Positions 15,305 through 24,013 of a stretch of 64,000 bases of DNA are shown in pieces. The stretch is from CALHVX01 sp051027215 (GTDB taxonomy: Bacteria > Pseudomonadota > Gammaproteobacteria > Pseudomonadales > Azotimanducaceae), in NCBI GenBank assembly GCA_051027215.1, contig JBPCXR010000029.1, positions 124,001 to 188,000 of the forward strand, given 5' to 3'. The notes beneath the pieces were generated by a model that made no database searches, was not told where the DNA came from, and saw only the letters and a program-made list of their open reading frames with translations. A program made the translations under genes and the position numbers. Each line of letters starts with the position of its first letter. Within the stretch, counting starts at the first letter, position 1.

Positions 15305-16906
15305 TTAAGAGTGTGCGTCTGCTTCAGAGACCTTGGGCGGCTGCGTGAAGCTGTGGTAGGGCGCGGGCGATGGCAATGTCCATTCCAGCCCATGCGCGCC
15401 TTCCCAAACTCGACTGGTTGCAGGCTTACCCGCACGAATGGCGTGAATCAAAATGTACAGGAACAGCAGTTGCGAGAACCCAAAGATGTAAGCACCGATA
15501 CTCGACAGCATGTTGAAGTCAGCGAACTGCAACGCATAGTCAGGGATCCGTCGCGGCATGCCGGCAAGACCGGAGAAGTGCTGCGGGAAGAAAGTAATGT
15601 TCACACCGATGAACGATAGCCAGAAGTGCAGCTTGCCTAAGGTTTCGTCGTACATGTTGCCGCACCACTTCGGCAGCCAGAAATAAACGGCGGCGATGAT
15701 AGAGAACAGCGCGCCAGGTACCAGCACATAGTGGAAATGGGCAACGACAAAGTAGGTGTCATGATACTGATAGTCCACCGGGGTAATGGCCAACATCAGG
15801 CCAGAGAATCCACCGATGGTGAACAGCACGACGAAGGCGATGGCAAACAGCATCGGCGTTTCAAACGTCATGGCACCGCGCCACATGGTAGCTACCCAAT
15901 TAAATACCTTCACGCCGGTCGGCACAGCGATCAACATGGTGGAGTACATGAAGAACAGTTGCCCTGCCAACGGCATGCCCACGGTGAACATGTGGTGCGC
16001 CCAAACGATGAAGGACAGAAACGCGATACTCGCGGTGGCATACACCATGGAGTCATAGCCAAACAGCGGCTTGCGCGCAAAGGTCGGAATGATCGCCGAA
16101 ACAACGCCGAACGCTGGCAGGATCATGATGTACACCTCGGGGTGCCCGAAGAACCAAAACACGTGCTGGAACAGTACGGGGTCTCCACCACCGGCAGCGC
16201 TGAAGAAGCTGGTGCCGAAGTGAATATCAAACAGCATCATGGTGACTGCGCCCGCCAGAACTGGCATCACGGCGATCAATAGATACGCAGTGATCAACCA
16301 AGTCCAAACGAACAACGGCATTCTCATATAGGTCATGCCAGGTGCGCGCATATTTAAAATGGTCGCGATGATGTTGATCGAGCCCATGATTGATGACGCA
16401 CCCATGAGGTGCACGGCAAAGATAAAGAAGGTGACGGAGTCTGGCGCGTAGGTGGTCGACAGCGGCGCATAGAAGGTCCAGCCGAAGTTAGGGCCGCCGC
16501 CTTCCATAAACAGCGTCGAGATCATCATCGAAAACGCAAACGGTAGAATCCAGAACGAGAGATTGTTCATGCGCGGCAATGCCATGTCCGGCGCACCGAT
16601 CTGCATTGGTACCAACCAGTTCGCAAGCCCCACGAAGGCCGGCATGATTGCGCCGAAAACCATCACCAGGCCATGGTTCGTGGTCATCTGATTAAAAAAT
16701 TCTGGTTGAACGAATTGCAGGCCCGGCTGAAACAGCTCAGTACGAATAATCAGCGCCATCACCCCGCCGATCAAAAACATGGTAAAGCTGAACCACAGGT
16801 ACAGCGTGCCAATGTCTTTGTGGTTGGTGGTGAACAGCCAGCGCGCGATGCCGCGATCCGGTCCGTGATCGTGATGGTCATCGTGGCTTACGATTACTTC
16901 GCTCAT
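15305..16906 (-). CDS. ctaD: Cytochrome c oxidase subunit I (aa3 type)
   Basis: Catalytic subunit that reduces oxygen and pumps protons, 533 residues with 12 helices. Ligands are visible: the low-spin heme histidine in NHGLVM (H78); the CuB site in FFGHPEVYIMILPAFG, including the His-Tyr pair typical of A-family oxidases, and WAHHMFTVG; and the high-spin heme a3 and heme a histidines in VVAHFHYVL. GHPEVYI places it in the A family, not the cbb3 class. ATG start with AGAGAGT upstream. It lies 64 bp after ctaC. Confidence 0.98.
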   Translation of the reverse strand: MSEVIVSHDDHHDHGPDRGIARWLFTTNHKDIGTLYLWFSFTMFLIGGVMALIIRTELFQPGLQFVQPEFFNQMTTNHGLVMVFGAIMPAFVGLANWLVPMQIGAPDMALPRMNNLSFWILPFAFSMMISTLFMEGGGPNFGWTFYAPLSTTYAPDSVTFFIFAVHLMGASSIMGSINIIATILNMRAPGMTYMRMPLFVWTWLITAYLLIAVMPVLAGAVTMMLFDIHFGTSFFSAAGGGDPVLFQHVFWFFGHPEVYIMILPAFGVVSAIIPTFARKPLFGYDSMVYATASIAFLSFIVWAHHMFTVGMPLAGQLFFMYSTMLIAVPTGVKVFNWVATMWRGAMTFETPMLFAIAFVVLFTIGGFSGLMLAITPVDYQYHDTYFVVAHFHYVLVPGALFSIIAAVYFWLPKWCGNMYDETLGKLHFWLSFIGVNITFFPQHFSGLAGMPRRIPDYALQFADFNMLSSIGAYIFGFSQLLFLYILIHAIRAGKPATSRVWEGAHGLEWTLPSPAPYHSFTQPPKVSEADAHS

Positions 16907-16970
16907 TACTCTCTACCTATCTGTCGCTACCGGACCATACCGGCGGCGCCTTTGATCTATTGACTGGAGG

Positions 16971-18158
16971 TTATTGGCCAGACTCTGCAACTCGCAGAAC
17001 GTCGCGTGGCTGGGTCACATCGCCCATGGCGTTGCCCCAGCTGTTGCGTTCGTAATGGGTAACCGCGGCGATCTGGGCCGCATCGAGTTGCTTGCCAAAT
17101 GCCTGCATGGCAGTACCTGGGACACCGTTGAAGATGATTTCAATGTGTTCTTCTTGCGAGCCCTTAACAACGGCCGAATCCACCAACGTCGGGAACACCG
17201 GCGGGATGCCCTGACCGTTGGCCTGATGGCAGCTCGCACAAAACGTGGTGTATACCTGCTCGCCTTCGGCCATCAGCTCTTCGTTGCTGAAGGTTTTAGA
17301 AAGCGCCGCTTTGCGCACTTCAGCAGCCTTGATCTGTTCGGCGTACCAGGCGTCGTACTCGGCTTCTGGTAATGCTTCAACAACGATGGGCATGAAGCCA
17401 TGGTCTTTGCCGCACAGCTCCGTGCACTGACCCCGATAAACTCCTGGCTCGGGCACAATAGTCCATAGCTCGTTCAGCATGCCCGGAACCGCATCGCGCT
17501 TGATGCCAAAGTCCGGCAGCCAGAAGGCATGGATCACGTCCTCCGCGGTAATCAGAAATCGCACTTTACGATTGATCGGAATGCGTAGTGGCTTATCAAC
17601 TTCCAATAGATAGAACTCGCCCTTAGCGCTGCGCCCTTCAATCTCTTCCTTCGGTGTTGCCAGGTTGGAGAAAAAGTCAAAGCTCTGATTCAGGTCCTGG
17701 TCGAGATATTTGTACTGCCACTTCCACTGGTAGCCACGCACTTCAACGGTCATGTCTTCACCCGCTGTGTCGTACATGTCGATGAGCACGCTGGTCGCCG
17801 GTACCGCCATGCCAATCAGAATGAGGGTCGGCACGATGGTCCACGCCAGCTCAAGTTGAGTGCTTTCATGAAAAGTGGCAGGCACTGCACCCAGGGACTT
17901 TCGGTGCTGTAGCACCGAATAGATGATAGCGCCAAAAACAACGACGCCGATCACCACGCAAATAGAGAAGATCAACATGTGCAGGTCATAGACCTGATGA
18001 CTGATCTCAGTAACACCGCGGGGCATATTCAACTCATCGGCCCAGACAAAGCTGCCGCCAAAAAGCGCTACTAGCGCCACCGCCCCCTGAACCAGGGACC
18101 AGCCTAGCGGGCGGTGGGGCGCGCCACTGCGCGGATTTGTCGTAATTGTTTTTCTCAC
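16971..18158 (-). CDS. ctaC: Cytochrome c oxidase subunit II with fused cytochrome c domain (caa3 type)
   Basis: Takes electrons into the oxidase. The 395-residue protein has a signal peptide (ending SFVWA), two membrane helices (about 60-82 and 104-124), a cupredoxin domain with all CuA ligands (H210, C245, E247, C249, H253, M256), and an extra C-terminal class I cytochrome c domain with CASCH (C307, C310, H311) and probable Met351 ligand. The fusion makes this a caa3 oxidase, able to take electrons through its own heme c. The GTG start is preceded by AAGGTGAC. It is the first gene of the leftward cox operon, about 260 bp downstream of a sigma70-like promoter. Confidence 0.97.
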   Translation of the reverse strand: MRKTITTNPRSGAPHRPLGWSLVQGAVALVALFGGSFVWADELNMPRGVTEISHQVYDLHMLIFSICVVIGVVVFGAIIYSVLQHRKSLGAVPATFHESTQLELAWTIVPTLILIGMAVPATSVLIDMYDTAGEDMTVEVRGYQWKWQYKYLDQDLNQSFDFFSNLATPKEEIEGRSAKGEFYLLEVDKPLRIPINRKVRFLITAEDVIHAFWLPDFGIKRDAVPGMLNELWTIVPEPGVYRGQCTELCGKDHGFMPIVVEALPEAEYDAWYAEQIKAAEVRKAALSKTFSNEELMAEGEQVYTTFCASCHQANGQGIPPVFPTLVDSAVVKGSQEEHIEIIFNGVPGTAMQAFGKQLDAAQIAAVTHYERNSWGNAMGDVTQPRDVLRVAESGQ

Positions 18159-18416
18159 AATGTCACCTTGGTCGCTGAGGCTCAGCGTTACTTCGAATCG
18201 GACCGCTCTAAGGGTTATAGCTCAAGCTGAATAAAGCGCTCGTGATCGTTCAAACGCGTTTCAGTCTTTGGCTCCCCGTCCTCGCAATGTCTGGACACGC
18301 AACATGCCCTGAGCTAGCTCGCGACGAATTTCTCCTGGCCTCGTTTTTCGAAGAACGAAGTCTAAATAGTGCGCGCCAGCTCAATATGACGGGGAGGTGC
18401 CCTGAAAAGCGGCGTG

Positions 18417-18444
18417 ATTATATCAGCGCGAGTCTTAATCACAA
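18417..18444 (-). promoter_or_regulatory. Putative sigma70 promoter of the cox operon
   Basis: On the minus strand, TTGTGA (18444-18439) and a perfect TATAAT (18422-18417) are separated by 16 bp and point towards ctaC. The implied transcript would have a leader of about 250 nt before the ctaC GTG start. Seen by eye; not tested. Confidence 0.55.
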
Positions 18445-18480
18445 TAAAGAAAACCCGAAATTGACGCCTCGAAATGCCTA

Positions 18481-18513
18481 GTTTTTCAAGGCGTTAACTA
18501 CACTTTGAAAAAC
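18481..18513. repeat. Inverted repeat upstream of cox promoter
   Basis: Perfect 9-bp arms, GTTTTTCAA (18481-18489) and TTGAAAAAC (18505-18513), around a 15-nt spacer. It lies about 35 bp upstream of the -35 element of the cox promoter and 45 bp after the yheV stop. It could be a binding site for a dimeric regulator or part of the yheV 3' end. It is too AT-rich for a standard terminator stem. Confidence 0.4.
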
Positions 18514-18557
18514 CCGCTAAGAGACTTGCAAGGACGGCCAGGTTTTCGCTTACGCGT

Positions 18558-18935
18558 CTAAGGCTCTGCATCCGGCGAGATCGAGGGCGATGGATTTTTG
18601 CTTGGTTCGGGCTGCTCGGCAGGCGAGCGGTCGAGCAGCTGCAGAGGCTGCGCAGGGGTCGTTTCGGGCCTGGGCCCACGACGAATTCGGGGCAGGGCTG
18701 CCAGCGACTTTGCCTGCTGGGCAGCAACCGCGTCGGCAGAATCGCGAAAATCGCAGGCAACACACACCCGCACTTCGCGCAGGGTATCCGCTTCGTCGGT
18801 TCGCCAATATTCAATCTGTAGCCGATCTTCGGCCCGGCACTCGGGGCAAATGGCACCGGCAATAAAGCGGCGCTTTACCAGTACCAGTTGACGCTTTTTG
18901 CCCGGCGCCGGCGCTTCAGGCTGCTTATCTGTCAT
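18558..18935 (-). CDS. YheV family putative zinc-ribbon protein (DUF2387)
   Basis: Small cytoplasmic protein (125 aa) of unknown function. The conserved core VKRRFIAGAICPECRAEDRLQ, followed by EVRVCVACDFRDS, has two CxxC pairs that form a rubredoxin-like zinc ribbon, as in YheV/DUF2387. The C-terminal 50 residues are rich in Pro, Ser and Glu and probably unstructured. The ATG at 18935 overlaps the end of aroE by 11 nt, so translation is probably coupled; the frame extends 11 codons further but without conservation. It is the last gene of the leftward dprA-purE-tsaC-aroE-yheV group. Confidence 0.8.
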   Translation of the reverse strand: MTDKQPEAPAPGKKRQLVLVKRRFIAGAICPECRAEDRLQIEYWRTDEADTLREVRVCVACDFRDSADAVAAQQAKSLAALPRIRRGPRPETTPAQPLQLLDRSPAEQPEPSKNPSPSISPDAEP

Positions 18936-19752
18936 CCACTGCCTCCTGAACCAAGCGCAACGCTGCAATCACCGGCCCAGTTTCAGGGACCAATCCGAGC
19001 CAGAGCGTGAACGCCGCAGCCGCTTGTTCCACCAACATGCCCAATCCGTCCGCGGTTTCGACCGCGCCGGCAGCCACGGCATAGTCCCCAAAACCCGCGC
19101 TGGGGCCATAGAGCATGTCATAGCAACGGGTTCCTTTGAGCTGAGCCGGTTCAATGATGGCAGCAAAGCCTTGGTCTGTGGCTGCCAAGCCGACCGAAGT
19201 GGCGTTAATCACCAGATCGAACGAGCCGGAGAGGTTTTCGTAAGGCACGGCTTCAACGCCATCGAACTGAGCCGCTAGGGTTTGGGCTTTAGGCAATGTG
19301 CGATTGGCTAACACCAATCGTGCTGGGGTCTCTGCGAGCAACGGCCCCAACGCACCTGCCGCCGCCCCGCCTGCGCCGAGCACGGCAATGCGCAGTCCAC
19401 GAAGGTCCAGCTGAAAAGATTGTTTAAGGTCAGCAACCAAGCCTGCTCCATCGGTGTTGTAGCCGCGATAGCCGTGACTCTGTGAAACGATGGTGTTTAC
19501 CGCCCCGGCACGCCTAGCACTAAGGTCCAGCTCGGTAACCCACTGTGCCGCTTGGCCTTTAAAGGGCACGGTGACATTCAAGCCGCTACCACCGCCGGCA
19601 AAAAAGGCTTCAACACAATCAGCAAAAGCATCAAGCGGGGCCAGCAGCCGTTCATAGCTCAAGTCCAAATCAAACTGCTGGGCAAACTGCTCATGTATCT
19701 GGGGCGATTGGGAATGGGCGACAGGGTGGCCAACAACGGCAAAGCGCAGCAC
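18925..19752 (-). CDS. aroE: Shikimate dehydrogenase
   Basis: NADPH-dependent reduction of 3-dehydroshikimate to shikimate in aromatic amino acid synthesis. 275 residues. The substrate domain has HPVAHSQSPQIHEQFA, NVTVPFKGQA (catalytic Lys66) and YNTDGAGL (catalytic Asp). The nucleotide domain has VLGAGGAAAGA and LANRTLPKA (NRT pattern preferring NADP), with INATSVGL following. The GTG start overlaps the tsaC stop by one base (TAGTG), so the two are probably translationally coupled. Confidence 0.96.
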   Translation of the reverse strand: MLRFAVVGHPVAHSQSPQIHEQFAQQFDLDLSYERLLAPLDAFADCVEAFFAGGGSGLNVTVPFKGQAAQWVTELDLSARRAGAVNTIVSQSHGYRGYNTDGAGLVADLKQSFQLDLRGLRIAVLGAGGAAAGALGPLLAETPARLVLANRTLPKAQTLAAQFDGVEAVPYENLSGSFDLVINATSVGLAATDQGFAAIIEPAQLKGTRCYDMLYGPSAGFGDYAVAAGAVETADGLGMLVEQAAAAFTLWLGLVPETGPVIAALRLVQEAVDDR

Positions 19753-20297
19753 TAGCGTAACCTTTGGCCATCTAAGGTACGCAACGCGCTGGGTGATCCT
19801 GGATCGAGCACCGCGCCGCTCAAGATCAAATCCACAACGGTGGAAAACTGTGCCCGGGCATCTCCTTCGCTCAGCACCGCTGGCTCACCACTGCGATTGG
19901 CGGAGGTCGATACCAACGGTGTACCAACCAACGCGGCAAGTGCCCGCGCCTGAGGATGCCCCGGAACTCGCACGGCCACGGTTGTGCGACTGCCGGTCAC
20001 CCAATTGGGGAAGCGCACGTTAGGCACAACCCACGTCACTGAACCAGGCCAGGTATCAAGCAGCAGGCCCCGCTCATCTGCTTGCAGAGCGTTGAGTTCG
20101 GGGGTGAACTGTTGTGTGTCAGCACCGATAACGATCAATCCTTTGTCTACCGGGCGCGCTTTAATGGCCAGCACTCGCCCGACCGCGGATTCGGAAAACG
20201 GATCACAGGCGAAACCCCACACGCCTTCGGTGGCATGCAGAACCACTCCACCTGCTGCAATGTACTCTGCCGCTTGGCTGAGGGCCGCGTTTGGCAC
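19752..20297 (-). CDS. tsaC: Threonylcarbamoyl-AMP synthase TsaC (YrdC/Sua5 family)
   Basis: Makes threonylcarbamoyl-AMP from threonine, bicarbonate and ATP for the t6A modification of ANN-decoding tRNAs. 181 residues, the short TsaC form without the Sua5 C-terminal domain. Signatures are GGVVLHATEGVWGFACDP, AIKARPVDKGLIVI, WPGSVTWVVP and STSANRSGEPA. GTG start 13 bp after purE. Its partners TsaB, TsaD and TsaE are not in this window. Confidence 0.94.
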   Translation of the reverse strand: MPNAALSQAAEYIAAGGVVLHATEGVWGFACDPFSESAVGRVLAIKARPVDKGLIVIGADTQQFTPELNALQADERGLLLDTWPGSVTWVVPNVRFPNWVTGSRTTVAVRVPGHPQARALAALVGTPLVSTSANRSGEPAVLSEGDARAQFSTVVDLILSGAVLDPGSPSALRTLDGQRLR

Positions 20298-20310
20298 CGC
20301 TGGATTAGCT

Positions 20311-20820
20311 CTAACTGGTAGCCTGCTTGAGCGTTGCCTGCAGCTTCTTGTTCTGCCGCTCTATTTTGCTCTGATTGTCTTTTCGGTCCTGCTGTAGACG
20401 CGTAAACAACGGGCCATCAGCCAACCCCAGCATCTGCGCAGCGAGGTAGCCGGCATTTTTCGCTCCCGCTTTACCAATCGCAACCGTTGCTACGGGAATA
20501 CCACCTGGCATTTGCACCGTCGACAGCAGTGCATCCGCGCCGTTTAGCGGGCCACTATTGACCGGAACACCGATCACCGGCCTCACCGTTTGCGCCGCTA
20601 CCGCACCCGCTAGGTGCGCGGCCATTCCAGCGCCACAAATAAACACGCCGCAGTCGCGTTCCTCGGCATCTTTGACGTACGCGGCGGTGGCCTCGGGCGT
20701 GCGGTGCGCAGAAGTCACTCGCACTTCGGTTTCAACACCCAAATCGGTCAGTACCGTCCACGCCGCTTCCATGATTGGCCAATCGTTCTCCGAACCCATC
20801 AATATTGCGACCCAACTCAT
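20311..20820 (-). CDS. purE: N5-carboxyaminoimidazole ribonucleotide mutase (PurE class I)
   Basis: Converts N5-CAIR to CAIR in purine synthesis. 169 residues from the ATG at 20820, which follows a clear GGAAGAGAG ribosome-binding site; the longer frame to 20940 would overlap dprA and is rejected. Key segments are MGSENDWPIM, VTSAHRTPEA (catalytic His in SAHR), ICGAGMAAHLAG, GVPVNSGPLNG and LLSTVQMPGGIPVATVAIG. Its usual partner purK is not adjacent. Confidence 0.96.
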   Translation of the reverse strand: MSWVAILMGSENDWPIMEAAWTVLTDLGVETEVRVTSAHRTPEATAAYVKDAEERDCGVFICGAGMAAHLAGAVAAQTVRPVIGVPVNSGPLNGADALLSTVQMPGGIPVATVAIGKAGAKNAGYLAAQMLGLADGPLFTRLQQDRKDNQSKIERQNKKLQATLKQATS

Positions 20821-20846
20821 AGTCTCTCTTCCGCCAACGGTGATTC

Positions 20847-21950
20847 TCAGGGCGAGCGAATATACCCCTGCGCCACTCGCTGAACAAACCCATCGAGCTC
20901 GAGTAACGTTAAGGTTGCTGAGACTTTCTCCGCGGAACATTTGCTCGCCGCAATCAGAGCATCCACTGTGGTCACCGTGCCGTCGATATGAGCCAACAGG
21001 CTAGCCGCTGCTGGACTCTGCGGCAGCCGTCGGGCGCTCGAATGAGCCGGAGCGGAGGCCGCACTCGACAGCGGCTGCCAGTCCAAGGCCTCGAGCACGT
21101 CCTCCACCGTTTCAACTAAGGCCGCGCCTTGCTTAATCAAGCGGTGGCAGCCAATGCTCACTGGACTGCCCACCGGACCAGGCACGGCCATAACCTCGCG
21201 ACCCTGTTCCAGCGCCATACGGGCGCTGATTAGGGTGCCGCTGCGCGGCCCTGCTTCCACCACCAGCAACCCAAGTGCCAAGCCTGTAATGATGCGGTTG
21301 CGCTCCGGGAACGTATATTTGCTCGCATTAAGCGTAAGTGGGTATTCACTTACCACCGCTCCTCCAGAATCTAAGATGCGCCGCATCAGCGCTTCGTTGC
21401 TCGCCGGCGATGGCCGTAAGAGCCCGCTCCCAAGCACCGCAGTGGTCGGCCCGTCGGCATCCAGTGCACCCCGGTGGGCAGCAGCATCGACACCTAAAGC
21501 CATACCGCTCACAACCATCAAACCGCTGTCGGCGAGGCCCTGGGCAACCCGATGCGCCCAGTTCAACCCTCGCTGACTGGCGCGACGGGCGCCCACCACG
21601 GCGATTGCCGGCTGCTGCAATAGCTGTGGTTGACCACGAACATACAGTGCCATGGGTGGGTCCGGCATATAGCGCAACCAACGCGGCAGATCGGCGCCAA
21701 TCAGCACCGATATGCCATGGCTTTGCATCTGCGCTGCCAGGGTTTGCCAGGGCAGCTGATCCGCTGCAAAAGAGGACAACAGGCGCTGGCGTTGTTCGCC
21801 ATCGAGACTTTGCTCTAGCGACCCAACGTCAGCCGAATCACTGGCTCCGCACAGCTTGGAACAGGCATCTCGCAGGCGCCGCCGGCCATATTTCGCCAGC
21901 ACGGCAAGATACTGATAGTCCGAGGAGGTTAAAGTGGGCGCAGCCGTCAT
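20847..21950 (-). CDS. dprA: DNA-processing protein DprA
   Basis: Binds incoming single-stranded DNA and loads RecA during natural transformation. The 367-residue protein has an N-terminal helical domain and the Rossmann-like core (IAVVGARRASQRG, VSGMALGVDAAAHRGAL, FPERNRIITGLALGLLVVEA, SGTLISARMALEQGREVMAVPG). A C-terminal winged-helix-like domain begins near residue 300 (SLLAHIDGTVTTVDALI). DprA is kept in many bacteria not known to be transformable, so competence is not proven by this gene. It lies between the LysM gene and purE in the usual order. Confidence 0.95.
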   Translation of the reverse strand: MTAAPTLTSSDYQYLAVLAKYGRRRLRDACSKLCGASDSADVGSLEQSLDGEQRQRLLSSFAADQLPWQTLAAQMQSHGISVLIGADLPRWLRYMPDPPMALYVRGQPQLLQQPAIAVVGARRASQRGLNWAHRVAQGLADSGLMVVSGMALGVDAAAHRGALDADGPTTAVLGSGLLRPSPASNEALMRRILDSGGAVVSEYPLTLNASKYTFPERNRIITGLALGLLVVEAGPRSGTLISARMALEQGREVMAVPGPVGSPVSIGCHRLIKQGAALVETVEDVLEALDWQPLSSAASAPAHSSARRLPQSPAAASLLAHIDGTVTTVDALIAASKCSAEKVSATLTLLELDGFVQRVAQGYIRSP

Positions 21951-22048
21951 CTCGGCAGCGTAACGAGGCTAAGACGCTGGCGTCAGGTGCCAACGACCCG
22001 CATCGTTGTGCGCCGCAGACCTTGCATAAGGCCCGCGGCTGCGGTGGA

Positions 22049-23134
22049 TCAGGGGTTGCGTACTTCGTCCGCAACAGCCAGCGGCCGGTCGGCCGACAGG
22101 ACTAATCCATACGAGAGCTTTTCGAATACGCGGAACACCATCAGCAAGCCAGAGCGTTCGCTCGGCAATCGAATGGTCTCTTTGGCAACGCGGTCTCGCG
22201 CCAACGCGCCTTTGCGATAAATCGCCAAGACGTTGCCAACCTCTAAGCCTTCTCGGCCGCCCTTGTTAATGACGACCACATCGTAAGGACCGATCTGAGT
22301 AACGCCGCTAAACACCGAAATGATGTCGCCATCAATATCGTTGGTGGGTGCGCTCGGGTAGAAAGTTGAATCAACCCGCCGCTCCTCAGTGGGCAACACG
22401 CGGTCACCGATCTGCACTTCTTCTCGGGTGCTGGTTACAAACAACGTTGAGATGTCTTCTTCCTGAGCGACAACGCTGCCTAGACCAATATAGGTGGCTT
22501 CTTGACCAAGAATCTCTTCGGTTTCTGGGTCGGTGTAAATCGGCCCTTTGCGCACGAAATTAAAGCTTTCGCTGTCACCCAGCGCGCCGCGCACATAAAG
22601 TCGATCGCCGGCACCAAGCACTAAGCGTTCGCTATCGCCCTGTACAACGTAAGGCGATGTCAGCAGTACTTCCGGTTCAACGACACGGTTCTGCACGAGA
22701 AAACCTTGAATCGCTTCCAGCGAAATGGCTGGTATAGCCGATTCCAAAGGCGTTGCCCGAATTTGCGGCTGCAGCTTCACGGCGCCGCCGGGGCTGACCT
22801 TATAGGTACGCGATGCGTCGCCGCGTTCAACAGTCAGTCGCGGTTGGCCATCTACATAGACCAGCCGCATACGGTCACCCGGAAAGATCAGGTGGGGGTT
22901 TTCGATTTGAGGGTTGATCTGCCAAATTTCCGGCCACAACCAGGGCTTCTCTAGAAAGCGGCCAGAGATATCCCAGAGCGTATCGCCCTTAACAACCGTA
23001 TACACGTCCGGTGCATCAGAACGCAGATACTGGTTCAAGTCGTCGCTGGCGGTTGATGCCGATCCCGACCACATGGCGACCGACAGGCCCAGGCTCCATC
23101 CGAGCATCCATTGGCCAATGCGCTTTCTCTTCAT
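22049..23134 (-). CDS. LysM domain exported protein
   Basis: Protein of 361 residues with a signal peptide (MKRKRIGQWMLGWSLGLSVAMWSGSASTAS) and a single LysM peptidoglycan-binding domain at about 44-95 (DVYTVVKGDTLWDISGRF, IWQINPQIENPHLIFPGDRM). The remaining roughly 260 residues form an uncharacterised domain conserved in proteins encoded divergent to def. It probably acts in the periplasm or at the cell wall. ATG start with AAAGGAAG upstream. Divergence from def-fmt-rsmB is a conserved gammaproteobacterial arrangement. Confidence 0.88.
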   Translation of the reverse strand: MKRKRIGQWMLGWSLGLSVAMWSGSASTASDDLNQYLRSDAPDVYTVVKGDTLWDISGRFLEKPWLWPEIWQINPQIENPHLIFPGDRMRLVYVDGQPRLTVERGDASRTYKVSPGGAVKLQPQIRATPLESAIPAISLEAIQGFLVQNRVVEPEVLLTSPYVVQGDSERLVLGAGDRLYVRGALGDSESFNFVRKGPIYTDPETEEILGQEATYIGLGSVVAQEEDISTLFVTSTREEVQIGDRVLPTEERRVDSTFYPSAPTNDIDGDIISVFSGVTQIGPYDVVVINKGGREGLEVGNVLAIYRKGALARDRVAKETIRLPSERSGLLMVFRVFEKLSYGLVLSADRPLAVADEVRNP

Positions 23135-23462
23135 GCTGCTTCCTTTTGACCCAGCGTTTCGCTCAATTCGCCGCTACCGAGAAAATCCTAACTCGGCACG
23201 GTTACCCTCCGATCCTGTCGCTTGCATAATCACAGTCCAAACTGTGCACACAGGCTGCCACTACGGCGCATCCATCCATATCTGCCGCAGCGACGCGATA
23301 GGCATCACGGGCGAAGTTTGCCTGTTGGCCGTGGAATAATCTGCGCAGGGGTTGGAAAAAGTTATACTGATCACAATCTTAGCAGCACAATTTGCACCAT
23401 TACTAGAGATAGATCACACACGGACCCTGACCCAGTAGCGCTTCCAAAAGCCGACACAAAAG
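23135..23462. other. Divergent intergenic region lysM/def
   Basis: A 328-bp gap between divergent genes that must contain both promoters. The one clear structural element is a short inverted repeat, CACAGT-ccaa-ACTGTG, at 23231-23246. A TATACT hexamer at 23363-23368 could be a -10 for def but has no convincing -35. No gene is supported here. Confidence 0.5.
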
Positions 23463-23966
23463 ATGACCATTCTCGATATTCTGCACTTTCCTGACCCACG
23501 TCTGCGGACCAAAGCCAAGCCAGTCAACGCTGTCACTGAGCAAACTCGAACTTTGATCGACAATATGTTTGAGACTATGTATGCGGCCCCAGGTGTTGGT
23601 CTAGCCGCCACTCAGGTCAATGTGCATGAACGTATCATCGTGATTGACGTTTCTGAGGAACGAGATGCACCGCACGTGTTCATCAATCCAGAGCTCACAT
23701 TATCCGGGGAAGTCATCGATGCGGAAGAAGGATGCCTATCAGTACCCGGGTTCTACGAGCCTGTGAGCCGTCGCTCACAGTGCAGCGTTCGGGCTTTGGA
23801 CCGCAATGGCGAGCCGTTTGAGCTAGACGCCGAAGACATGCTCGCCGTTTGCATTCAGCACGAGTGCGACCACTTGGAAGGCAAGTTGTTCGTCGACTAT
23901 TTGTCGGGTTTGAAACGCATGCGCATTCGCAAAAAACTCGAGAAGCTTGAACGCCAACGTGCCTGA
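23463..23966 (+). CDS. def: Peptide deformylase
   Basis: Metalloenzyme that removes the N-formyl group from new proteins. 167 residues with the three conserved motifs: GVGLAATQVN (motif 1), EEGCLSVPGF (motif 2, metal ligand Cys) and QHECDHLEGKLFVDYLS (motif 3, HExxH type). ATG start. First gene of the rightward def-fmt-rsmB-trkA-trkH series. Confidence 0.98.
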   Translation: MTILDILHFPDPRLRTKAKPVNAVTEQTRTLIDNMFETMYAAPGVGLAATQVNVHERIIVIDVSEERDAPHVFINPELTLSGEVIDAEEGCLSVPGFYEPVSRRSQCSVRALDRNGEPFELDAEDMLAVCIQHECDHLEGKLFVDYLSGLKRMRIRKKLEKLERQRA

Positions 23967-24013
23967 GTCGCCACTTTCGTCGCGCATCGACCCATGGCAA
24001 ACAAACCGCTAGC

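Larger units (their letters stand above)
18159..18557. other. Intergenic region between ctaC and yheV
   Basis: About 400 bp without a supportable gene. It holds the long leader of ctaC, the putative promoter at 18417-18444 and, further upstream, an AT-rich inverted repeat at 18481-18513. The 79-codon open frame on the plus strand (18242-18481) has no recognisable features and runs against both flanking transcripts. Confidence 0.6.

Noticed and set aside
18242..18481. 79-codon plus-strand frame upstream of ctaC
   Set aside because: No homology pattern, covers the cox promoter and runs against flanking transcripts.
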